From the NCBI RefSeq assembly GCF_964204865.1, contig NC_135258.1:17400916-17464915 (forward strand): DNA of 64,000 nucleotides, written 5' to 3'. This document shows, piece after piece, positions 15,385 to 24,712 of the stretch; position 1 is the first letter of the stretch, and every line of letters begins with the position of its first letter. Below the pieces are notes generated by a model. That model made no database searches, was not told the DNA's origin, and worked only from the letters and a program-made list of their open reading frames with translations. The position numbers and the translations under genes are program-made. The stretch comes from Styela clava. Its lineage: Eukaryota; Chordata; Ascidiacea; Stolidobranchia; Styelidae.

Positions 15385-15591
15385 GGTTCTATTACATTTG
15401 AACCCACGTACATTTGAACCCGTAATTTTAACCCACGACAATTGCACCTGCATACTATTGCACCTAAGGGAATTTTTTTTTTTGGGTATTTGAAACCATA
15501 CTAACCCTAACCCATGGATTTTAGCACTCTCATATAGAATGAACCCGCGGATATACGGTTGCAAATGTATGGGTTCAAATGTACGGTCACC
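15385..15591 (+). mobile_element. MITE with CATTTGAACCC ends, copy 3
   Basis: This 207-bp element is flanked by the 9-bp duplication GATTCTAAT (15376-15384 and 15592-15600). It sits in the 3' flank of TREX-like gene 1. The empty site is visible in the paralogous flank of gene 2 (near 21962-21970), which proves insertion and fixes the boundaries. Confidence 0.92.
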
Positions 15592-15882
15592 GATTCTAAT
15601 CCTTGCAGTTATTTTGACCGACGTTTATTCAATCATTTTTAATCATGCTGTAATCACCATATCACCTTGTTGTAAATTCTTAACAATGAAGTTCCTATAC
15701 AAATTAGGGATTGCAGTTAGAAACCATGGTGCAAAAACCATATAACTAACAAACGAAAAATATAATGTTCGTATTCTGTAATTAATTATCATGTGACTGA
15801 AGATTTGTTTTATTCTGAATAAGTTCAATTGTTGAATTGCTATATTGTTGAATTGTTTCACTGCCAAACTAAATGCGACGAA

Positions 15883-15888
15883 AATAAA
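15883..15888 (+). terminator. Polyadenylation signal, TREX-like gene 1
   Basis: AATAAA in a segment conserved in the 3' flank of each TREX copy, about 600 bases after the stop, the inserted MITE included. It is the best visible candidate for the 3' end; the transcript end itself is not shown. Confidence 0.35.
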
Positions 15889-16009
15889 GCAAAAATAAAA
15901 TGTTGTTCAATATATTTTTAAAATAATCTGAGATAGATTAGTTTAGGGTAATTTTTTGATGGAAATCTATTCATCTTTGTTAAATTTGCATGTTCCCTTT
16001 GTTTCGAAG

Positions 16010-17188
16010 TCAGTCACTGGTGGGTGACTCATTTAAAACTTTGATTCGTATACGCAAATGCATGCATGCATTCACATGTTCCGTGTTTGGACGATCAGTG
16101 AATGGCGCTGGGTGAAAACTTGAGCAAGAGGGAATATTCAAAACATATTGTAGGTAAAAGAAAGTGTCCGTGCAGCGCAGCCAAGTTACATGAGCTATAC
16201 GACGTATGACGTAACAAATTGAATATGACATCCGGTAGCTTGTGTATAATAAAAGGTAGAGACAGATTCCAAGGTATCTCGGGTGAAAAGAGTTGTAAAC
16301 TAGTGAATTGCAATAATTTTGTAGATCGTATAAAAAAGCTTGAACATTTAGCATAGAATCAGCTGATAACCTCGTTATATTTGGCGTTCCGATAGCTGTG
16401 CATTAGATTTAGGTAAAGCGTGTCACGTTGTTCTTATCATGTAATCATATATGTTACATTCTTGTATCATTATAGAGCAATGGTTTTTGCATATAATTGT
16501 AGTATTTTAAAACATCAACGCTTTTGTTTTAGCATACAAGAAACACAACGGTGATCTTACTCAATTTGACAATCCATTCCATTTTAAGGCTCTGATCTCG
16601 TTATCATTTTTTTTCTTCCCTGGTGCGCTTATATGGTCTTTAATAATTTAGCTATCAATCTTCACAAATCAGGAAAACAAAAAGGGAGGCAGTAACAGAC
16701 TATCAGGAACAAACTATCACGGGAAACGATAAACCAAATTACATGACAAGAATGCGTAAGCTATGAACAAATATTAACGTTAGGAGAGCGTTGTGGAAAC
16801 CTAATAAAACTTTGTAGGCACTAAAATAATAGGCTGCGTGTGGCCGCCAACAACGAGCGTACCATGCGAATAAAAGAGTTGCGAAAATCACATCGTAGAA
16901 TCGAGTGAAAAAACGTAGTAAAGTTTTGGTAACGTTCCCATAACATGAAAGTCTGTGGCAAGCTAAAATAAAAAACTTACACAAACAGCGACCATAATCT
17001 AACAAGCCTATTGCACCATACAAATTTTGATAACAACAACTATGTAGCGTATGAGGAAATGGTTAAAATTATAAATTTATGGCAGCATCATGCGGGCCAT
17101 ATTAAATTCCCCATCAAGCTGGATTTATTCCGCGGCCAGTAGTTTGCCCAGCATGTTATAGCTATAACGAGCTATTAAAACCATCTAC
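16010..17188. repeat. Duplicated flank sequence between TREX copies
   Basis: It starts with the conserved TCAGTCACTGGTGGGTGACT block, which is also found near 22370, 28800 and 40140. It then carries the upstream segment shared with 12256-12560. From 16740 it carries a hAT-like remnant ending near 17160, shared with 13200-13340 and 31720-31900. No functional gene was seen. Confidence 0.6.
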
Positions 17189-17522
17189 ATTGTCTACAAT
17201 TTCTTCTACAGGCGAATTATCAATTCTAGTATTTTGATCGGTTTCAGAAAATTCTTCCTAATTTTCGCACAATGATCAACACGCAAAAAGTTCGACTTCC
17301 TCGTACATTGAGACGACAAAACAAGCTTTAGCAAGTTTAGCAAAACAAGCTTTTAGAAAATTTCCTTTCCTGTTCGGAATTTAATTAAAGCAGCAACTTA
17401 TCGTAAATTCTTGGCATCTGGATTACTCCGTCGGTTGGTGGCTTTTAAATACATCGAGAACATGGACAGCAATCAACTCAATTTCAGTTGTGTCTGATTG
17501 ACTTTCACGAGCGAATGATGTA
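17189..17522 (-). pseudogene. Inverted, internally deleted TREX-like fragment
   Basis: Read on the minus strand, this segment matches codons of about residues 10-60 of the TREX-like protein, including the conserved DGVIQMPRIYDKLL region. It then jumps to about residues 150-207, ending in the VDNVDG linker. The middle of the N-terminal domain and the whole catalytic domain are missing. It lies in opposite orientation to every other copy in the cluster, so it arose by an inversion or an inverted duplication. No function is expected. Confidence 0.85.
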
Positions 17523-17787
17523 AAAGTATTATCTTCTCAGTGCCAACAAGAAGAAGATTCGGAGCCGATAAGACATTTTCTATCTGGCACAGAGACAGCG
17601 TTTCGATAGTTATGCATTAGATAAATGCAAAGCGTCTCACGTGATTTTATCATGCCGCCAGGGCCTTGGAGGTGTGCCCCGAATTTTCACAAAATTCCTT
17701 GGATTATATATCACAATAATTAACACTGCAACATGAACTTTATTATATTGCAATCAGCAATGGGCGTAGTCTGATATCACACATAAA

Positions 17788-17863
17788 TAGAGTGACCCAA
17801 AAAACGGCACCCAGTCCCTTAGGAACATATTGTATGGGTTCAATTTTTTTTGGTCACGCTGTA
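17788..17863. mobile_element. 76-bp Tc1/mariner-like mini-element
   Basis: TA dinucleotides flank an imperfect inverted repeat, GAGTGACCCAAAAAA against CAGCGTGACCAAAAAAAA. This matches the minimal form of a Tc1/mariner MITE with a TA target. Confidence 0.5.
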
Positions 17864-18107
17864 TAAATATTTATTATTCTATGTCCACCGATAGGTGATG
17901 CAACACTTCTCTGACAGAAATTAAAACCTACAAACAATAAAGACTTGTTACAAATGACCAGCGAAATCTTGTTTACTGCCGAAACGCATGATATTTACAA
18001 ATGAGGTGTTTATAAAACTGATTTGTAATAAGTGTGCCGCGACTTTTTATTCTTGTTGTTACTGCGCCCAGAGCTAAAAAAGTTTGGGAACCCCTGCTTT
18101 ATAGCAA

Positions 18108-18766
18108 TGGTAGGCAAGATTTTTGAACCAGAGGCAAAGAATTTTGCCCACCCAGACTGGCGGACCATGTAAGTGTGACGTAAATGATTTCTGTTATTGT
18201 GGGGACGAATATTGTAGTATTTCAAAACAGCAACGCTTTTTAGCATACAAGACGTAAAGCCGTTGATTTAACTTCTGTTAAAAATATTTGACAATGCTTT
18301 CCTGTTTAGAGGCTTTGCTCTCGCTATTTTTTTTCTCAATTTTTTCTCTTTCCTGGTTTACTCATGTCGACAAAAATGAGTCTTTTATAATTTAGCTATC
18401 AATCTTCGCGAATTAATGTACAGAAAAGGGATGCAGCAACAGATAATGACGTTAAGAGGACTTAATAAAACTTTGTCGACACTAAAATAATACTCGAGTG
18501 AGCGAGAAAACGTAAAATTTTGTTAATGTCCCCATAACATGAACGCGTTGCAACCTAAAATACACGTTGCAACCTAAAATACAACTAACACAGACTGCGA
18601 TCATAATCTAACAAGCTTATTGAACCATTCAAAGTTTAGTAACAACATATATATATGTAGTGTATGCGGTATTGGTTATAAGTAGAAATTAATGGCAACA
18701 TCAGGCGGGCCATATTAAATCCCGCAACGGGCCAAATGTGGCCCGCGGGTCGAAGTTTGCTCGCAT
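18108..18766. mobile_element. Non-autonomous hAT-like element, copy 2
   Basis: The left end (CAATGGTAGGCAAGATTTTT) and right end (GGCCCGCGGGTCGAAGTTTG) correspond to the element at 12805-13340. The internal sequences also match in part. No transposase. Confidence 0.55.
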
Positions 18767-20394
18767 GCTAACTATAAAGCTATAATAAGCAATATAAATA
18801 GATTCGTCTTGATTTTCTAAAATTGGAAAACTTGTTGATAGTGAGTTGGATACAAAAAAAACAACAAGATCAATTAGATACCCCATATCTGAAGTCTCAA
18901 ACTTATCTTTACTTATAGTATACCTAAGTGTGCATTTTGGATAATTTGGCATTGCGAGATAATCGTCATAGGTAGGCTACTGACAGATTCACTCACTCTT
19001 TGCAATACAATTGTGTGTGTGCGTGTGTTATGCAAATTGCGGCCGTTCGGATGCGACCGGGAACGTTCGGATCACTCATATGTAATTGTGTTTTAGATGT
19101 GCGGATTGTTACACAATTACATAATATTATTTCATTATTGTTCAGTGTGGCATTTCTATAAGCTCACTCGCATGGCATATCAAGTTTTCTTATAATCTTG
19201 AATTTAGTCGTATTTGTGTTTTTGGCAATGCATGAATATTTCTCGGTATAGTTGCAACAAAATTTCTATGTAACATTTCATATGTCAACTTATAATAGTG
19301 CACCACTTCACAACCGCGACTTCAAAAAATCTATTAATATTTCCAGTTCTTATAAGTGTTGCCCTGTTCTTTTTCTGATCCGTGTACGCATAAATCGATT
19401 TACTTGGAAGTTATTGCCCAATTTTGTATCGTGTATGTATATTTTATTCGGATATTTGACTGTTGGTGAGCGCGCGTATTTTTTACGTTTTTAACGTTGT
19501 CTTTAAGTCATGCTCGTCCATCGGGTCCTCGTCCTGCATATTTTCGTCCGTTTGTTGTTGTTTTGTTTTATGCCAGAGTGACCAAAAATGAAATTGATTG
19601 AATTGATTGATTGCAATGAGTTCGATGTGCATAACCGAGTGATGTCTGTTTACATTGTGGTTTGGAAGAGGTAGTTCACGAGGACGTAGACACTTTAAGT
19701 ATCAGGAAATGATTCATTTTAGCTACAGTAACAGCTATCGAAGATGCTTATCTGACTGATACACCTATTGTCTACTGATATCAATTAAGATTGGTGAATT
19801 AATAAACATTTCGGGAAATATGGAATGTGTAATAAACATCTAGTTTAATGATTCTAATCAAGACTGCTAGATTGGTATGCAATAAGATAAGCGCTTTGAA
19901 AATAGGGGAAGTGGGGATGATGGTCACAATAAACATCATGATTAGGTTTAGCGATAGTATATATTCAGTGGTGTTAATTGAAGTAATCCAGTGATGCTAT
20001 TTGAGGTAAATAAAAATAATATTGTAATCACTGCAGAAAATGCAAAGCGGTTATTCATTTCAATATCAAAACTTCAATGTTTACATTTAGGCCCCCCGTT
20101 CTATTGCCGAATTGCGAGACACTATATTACAGCTTGTATACAAATATAAATACAATGTTCTGCTGTGCGAGCAGTCAGTCAAGGTTGGGACTGCGCCAGA
20201 AGTAGACAGACTTCAGCTGTCAACCATTAAAAAGAACGATTTCCAGGCAGTTGATTAGAATTGCTTCACGTCAATTTATCTACATATTTTGATGTCATGA
20301 CTCTAACTAAAACTATATCTGTCAGCGTTTTGTGACTGAGGCACATTTTTGATGGCGTTGTAATGAACTATATTGAGCATCACTAAATACCGTC

Positions 20395-20400
20395 TATAAA
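20395..20400 (+). promoter_or_regulatory. TATA box of TREX-like gene 2
   Basis: TATAAA lies 55 bases before the start codon, at nearly the same spacing and in the same context as in gene 1. Confidence 0.55.
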
Positions 20401-20449
20401 CCTTACGTTTAGAAATATTATATACTGAGTAATAAATATTAATTGAAAC

Positions 20450-21874
20450 ATGAAATTGTGCGAAATCAGAAGCTTTGTTTTTACATCATTTGCTCGTGAA
20501 AGTCAACCAGACACAACGGAAATTGAGTTGATTGCTGTCCATTTTCTCGATGTGTTTAAAAAGCCATCAACCGACGGAGTAATCCAGATGCCAAGAATTT
20601 ACGATAAGTTGCTGCTTCGTATAAATTACGATCAAGAAAAAGAATTTTTACGAAGCAATTCAAGAAATTTATTTGAGAACTTCTTAAAATTACAAGCTGT
20701 ACCTATTTGTTTTGTTTGGCGTAAGTTTGTGGAAAGTGATATTTCAATGCTTATGAAATATTTTGGTGAAATCGGTAATGCAGAAAATATATACCAGGTG
20801 AATTTTGAAGAAGTCGCTCGTGTAATTTCTTCTGTACATAAAGAGAATAGCATCAAACAAGTCTTCACACAAATCAAAACAAACGCTATGTCAAGTGCAA
20901 CTGTTTTAGCTAAAGCTTGTTTTGTCGTCTCCATGTACAAAGAATTCAAAAATTTCAAGTGCCGATCATCGTGCGAAAATCAGGAGGAAGATTCTAAAAG
21001 CGATCAAAAAGCTAGAGTTGATAATCCGCTTGTAGATCAGATAATAGACAGTGTAGATGGCCAAGAATGTTCAGAAATGGCAACCTATGTCATATTCGAC
21101 CTAGAAACTACTGACCTGCGAGACCGCAAAATCACAGAAATTTATATGGCTGCCGTTGCGAGATGCCATCTTGGTGTCACTGAGGATGTGAATCCATATT
21201 CAGTGATACAAGATAAGATTCGAATATCTGTCGACCCCAAAAGAACTGTCGAACCAGTAGCAGTAGATCTAACTGGCTTAACACGAAAGGATCTCTTGCT
21301 ACGTCAGAAACTACCGTGGAGTTCGCTCACAAACACACTGGTTGCTGATTTTTTGAAAAGACAGACACAACCATTGTGTATTCTTGCTTTCAATGGAAAT
21401 AGATTTGATTTCAAAGTGTTGAAAATGCATATAGGTTCTATGTCCGTCGAGAAAAAGTTCTCTCGATATTTCAGCGCAGACGTAATGACTGGAACGAGTC
21501 GCCTCTTGATGGAAAACGGCGTAAAATTAGAAAATAAAAAATTGGATACCATGTTCAAACATTTGGTTGGGGAATTTGAAATCCAAGAGCGTCATTCAGC
21601 TGAAGGAGATGTAAATGCCACAATAGCGTTATTACAGAGATCGCCAGGGGATATTCTTCAATGGTTTGATCAATATAAGGTACCTTTCAACGGGCGTTCT
21701 TTTACACCGCCCCAGCGGAAGAAAAAGAAGAAAGTGAAAAAATCAGATGAAAACGAAAAAGAAAAAGTCACATCAACCCTGAAAAAGAAAGAAAGAAAAA
21801 GAAAAAATAAGAAGGCACTGTCAACTAATTTTGTAACAAATAATCAGAATGAGTCGTCAGCTTCAACGTCATAA
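20450..21874 (+). CDS. TREX-like DEDDh 3'-5' exonuclease with N-terminal pseudo-exonuclease domain, gene 2
   Basis: Intronless, 474 codons, collinear with gene 1. The catalytic domain keeps all five expected residues at the same positions: Asp217 and Glu219 (VIFDLETTDL), Asp320 (NGNRFD), His382 and Asp387 (HSAEGD). The N-terminal pseudo-domain has the same losses as gene 1, with Asp97 again retained (ESDISML). The Lys-rich tail (about 421-459) is longer and more basic than in gene 1. Differences from gene 1 are scattered substitutions with no frame break, so both genes look functional and under constraint. The 5' flank matches gene 1 from about 700 bases upstream, and the 3' flank matches without the MITE. 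TREX enzymes are known to clear cytosolic or damaged DNA; a role in limiting transposon DNA here would be inference. Confidence 0.9.
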   Translation: MKLCEIRSFVFTSFARESQPDTTEIELIAVHFLDVFKKPSTDGVIQMPRIYDKLLLRINYDQEKEFLRSNSRNLFENFLKLQAVPICFVWRKFVESDISMLMKYFGEIGNAENIYQVNFEEVARVISSVHKENSIKQVFTQIKTNAMSSATVLAKACFVVSMYKEFKNFKCRSSCENQEEDSKSDQKARVDNPLVDQIIDSVDGQECSEMATYVIFDLETTDLRDRKITEIYMAAVARCHLGVTEDVNPYSVIQDKIRISVDPKRTVEPVAVDLTGLTRKDLLLRQKLPWSSLTNTLVADFLKRQTQPLCILAFNGNRFDFKVLKMHIGSMSVEKKFSRYFSADVMTGTSRLLMENGVKLENKKLDTMFKHLVGEFEIQERHSAEGDVNATIALLQRSPGDILQWFDQYKVPFNGRSFTPPQRKKKKKVKKSDENEKEKVTSTLKKKERKRKNKKALSTNFVTNNQNESSASTS

Positions 21875-21889
21875 ACAAAAGTTACACCT

Positions 21890-22882
21890 TCTCAATCTCG
21901 ACGTTGAAGATATGTTGAAGCAAATATATTTATCCTTATCTGCTACAAATCTGTATCTGCATGATTCTAATCTTTTCAGTTGTTTAGACATTTATTCAAT
22001 CATTTTTAATCATGCTGTAACCATATCATCTTGTTGTAAATCCTAAATAATGAAGTTCCTGTACAAATTATAGATTGCACTTCGAAACCATGACATAAAG
22101 ACCAGGGAACTAACAAACGAATAATATAAATGTTCGTATTCTAGAATTAATTATCATGCCACTTAAAAGTTCCTTGTATTCCGAATAAGTTCAAATGTTA
22201 AGTTGCTTTATTGTTAAATTGTTTCACTGCCAAGCCAAATTTGACGAAAATAATGCAAAAATAAAAGGTTTATATTTTTGAAATAATCTGAGTTAGATTA
22301 GTTTTGAAAATATATTTTGATGGAAATCGATTTATCTTTGTTAAATTTGTCTGTTCACTTTATTTCGAAGTCAGTCACCGGTGGGTGACTCAATTCGAAA
22401 CTTCGATTTGTATATACCCGTATGCGTGCATTCACCACATGCTCCCGTGTTTGAACGATTAGCAAATTGCTAGTATGGGTATACAATATCCCGTTACTAA
22501 CTTACTAGCAAAATAATTATAGGATTTTGTGGGTTCCATAAATTTGTAAGCATGCAAAGTAGAGAAATCAAGTCAGAGCTACGTAATTCTTCAGACTCAC
22601 AAATTATTCTGTCTTAGATATCTGAGAAATCACGGATATATCCTTCGACAATTTGTTGTTGCTAAAAGTGCTTGTGGAGACTGCGTCTCGCGTGCATGAT
22701 TTAAATTTGAATACCCCACAAGTCTTTCCTAATTTATCCGCTTGACGCGTTATGTGCAAAAAGTTTTCAAATGGAAAACCGGTTTGACCATAAGCTATTC
22801 TGTATATTGCTTGACAACATTACTGGTGATGCACTAATTGTATCCAAAGTCGTACTTACCACCTCATTGCATGCCAATGAGT
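21890..22882. repeat. 3' flank of TREX unit 2, duplicated sequence
   Basis: It matches 15300-16030 (without the MITE) and 39646-40680 in order. It includes an AATAAA at 22260-22265 and the GTCACCGGTGGGTGACTC block. The last 140 bases, ending at the retrotransposon insertion site, match 27976-28066 and 40590-40673. Confidence 0.75.
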
Positions 22883-22887
22883 GTTAC
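22883..22887. repeat. Target-site duplication of LTR retrotransposon (left)
   Basis: GTTAC, identical to 27800-27804. A 5-bp duplication is as expected for Ty3/Gypsy integration. Confidence 0.9.
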
Positions 22888-23165
22888 TGTCATACAATAG
22901 GTATAATATTGTATTATTGTTATGCTCTAATGACTTTTCATGCGTGCCCTATTTTCTTTATGTATGTTGTGGCGCATGAATATCTTGTTTACAGGGTGTC
23001 TTCGTTTTCGATGTTCTAGGAGTAACACGTAAATTTGATGCTGTGCTGTGTTAGAAGTAAATGTGAATACTTAATATATGAGCTGATTGTTGGTGTGGAT
23101 GGTTGGGAAGTAAGGTGCCTCAATAATAATAATTATAGTTGCCATCAACAAGGAGAACTATAACA
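22888..23165 (+). repeat. 5' LTR
   Basis: 278 bp, starting TGTCATACAATAGG and ending CTATAACA (TG...CA ends). It is nearly identical to the 3' LTR. Confidence 0.95.
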
Positions 23166-23183
23166 TGGTGTCAGAAGTGGGAT
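23166..23183 (+). promoter_or_regulatory. Primer-binding site
   Basis: TGGTGTCAGAAGTGGGAT follows the 5' LTR directly. It begins with TGG, the complement of a tRNA CCA end. The tRNA species is not assigned. Confidence 0.7.
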
Positions 23184-23260
23184 TATAATTTACTTCCGTG
23201 AAAACCAACGCTGGATTAAAACTTCGTACCGGTAAGCCTATTTTGCCTTAACAAAGCATA

Positions 23261-24712
23261 ATGGCGGATAAATTTAAAACACCGGAGATGGACTGGACGA
23301 GTGCAGGCAATATGCATAAGCGGTTTAAGTTGTTCAAACAGAAGTGCGACCTTATCTTCGACGGGCCACTTGCTGATAAACCGGAAGCCTACAAGGTGAG
23401 AATGTTATTACTCTGGATCAATGATAAAGGTCTTGAAATTTACAATACATCTGTTTGGACAGAGGAGGGTGATAACATGAAGTTGGCAAGAGTATTGGAA
23501 AAGCTTGAAGCCTATACTAAACCGCAAAGTAACCAGATACTAGTTCGTTTTCAATTGCGAAGTTTGAAACAAGGTGACACATCTCTAGAAGAGTTTGTCA
23601 CAAAAGCACGATCTCTCATTGATGAAAGTGGTTATGCTGCAACTGCAGTAGATGAAACACTACGAGATACATTGGTTTTTGGTTTAAAATCTGACAAAGT
23701 GCGTAAGGATGCAATTGCTTTGGGTAATATGTTAACATTCAAACAAATTTATGATCTTGCTAAAACAGAGGAAAGTACCAAAGCACAAATGGAGATTATT
23801 ACAACAAATAACACAACCAATGATTTACATGCAATGAAGAGACAACCAGCATATAGAAAATCCAACAACAAGTCAGTGTTTCAAAGACACAGTAAGCCAG
23901 GCATGAAGGATGAAAATAAGTCCATTGCAGATAGATGTCAAAAATGCGGTGGAAGACACTACAGATATGATGATTGCCCTGCAGCAGGAGTACGATGTAA
24001 TCACTGTGGGCGAATCGGGCACTTCAAAAGAGTTTGCCGCATAATGCAAAGAGAAAGACATAAGCTACACGAAGTAGTGGATAAATTTGATAGCTATTAC
24101 ATTGATGATGGTGGATCAAGCGAAGACGAAACAGGGAATATTGGGTGCATAAGCTCAAATAAGTTGCATAGACAACACAGTATAGTGAATGGTATGATTT
24201 CACAAAGCGGATCAGTCCCTGTCAAAGAGAAAATATTTGTCCGAGTGAAGTTGAATGACAAATTCAATGTAAAACTAAAAATTGATACAGGAGCAGATAT
24301 ATGTACAATCACGAGAGATGATTTACGACGCTTGGATATAAAGCTCCATGTAAAAGACAATAGCTGCATACTACATAAGTATGGCGGTGGAAGAATAAAA
24401 ACATTTGGACAAGCAAAGATAAAAATTACTTTCAATGGAAAATCAATGTGGATTAATTTCATTATAGTTGAAGGTAATGGAAGCCCATCAGTTCTTGGAT
24501 GCAAACAGTCGCAAGAATTGGGTGTAATAACAGTAAATATCCATGATATTGAGAGCGGAAAGAGAAAAAAGGGAATCCGTGTAATACAGAAAATTCTCGT
24601 CAAGAAGCTGCTGAGAAAGGAATTCTCACGAAAAGTAAATTGCTTGATGAATATAAGGATTGTTTTGACAAGATTGGTCGTTTTCCACATGATAGATACC
24701 ACATTCAGTTAA
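23261..24712 (+). CDS. Gag-protease polyprotein of the Gypsy element
   Basis: 483 codons, open throughout. The N-terminal 200 residues are a retrotransposon Gag capsid-like helical region. Two zinc knuckles follow: a variant one at 226-239 (CQKC...H...C) and a canonical CCHC at 246-259 (CNHCGRIGHFKRVC). An aspartic protease with active-site DTGA starts at residue 342. The in-frame part beyond about residue 437 reads through sequence that belongs to Pol in the -1 frame, so the functional Gag-Pro terminus depends on frameshifting at 24565-24571. Confidence 0.9.
   Translation: MADKFKTPEMDWTSAGNMHKRFKLFKQKCDLIFDGPLADKPEAYKVRMLLLWINDKGLEIYNTSVWTEEGDNMKLARVLEKLEAYTKPQSNQILVRFQLRSLKQGDTSLEEFVTKARSLIDESGYAATAVDETLRDTLVFGLKSDKVRKDAIALGNMLTFKQIYDLAKTEESTKAQMEIITTNNTTNDLHAMKRQPAYRKSNNKSVFQRHSKPGMKDENKSIADRCQKCGGRHYRYDDCPAAGVRCNHCGRIGHFKRVCRIMQRERHKLHEVVDKFDSYYIDDGGSSEDETGNIGCISSNKLHRQHSIVNGMISQSGSVPVKEKIFVRVKLNDKFNVKLKIDTGADICTITRDDLRRLDIKLHVKDNSCILHKYGGGRIKTFGQAKIKITFNGKSMWINFIIVEGNGSPSVLGCKQSQELGVITVNIHDIESGKRKKGIRVIQKILVKKLLRKEFSRKVNCLMNIRIVLTRLVVFHMIDTTFS
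24565..24571 (+). promoter_or_regulatory. -1 ribosomal frameshift slippery site
   Basis: A AAA AAG lies in the zero frame of Gag-Pro (X XXY YYZ form). Slipping back one base opens the frame that leads directly into reverse transcriptase. No stop intervenes before the RT domain. Confidence 0.7.

Larger units (their letters stand above)
17523..20394. repeat. Duplicated and repeat-derived flank of TREX gene 2
   Basis: The stretch contains the Tc1-like mini-element (17788-17863) and a second hAT-like element (18108-18766). From about 19660 it carries the TREX upstream block shared with 13345-13560 and 36290-36440. The stretch 18960-19640 shows nothing I recognise. Confidence 0.6.

Noticed and set aside
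24097..24702. 201-codon minus-strand frame
   Set aside because: Antisense shadow of the Gag-protease coding region, where the real protein is clear from zinc knuckles and DTGA.
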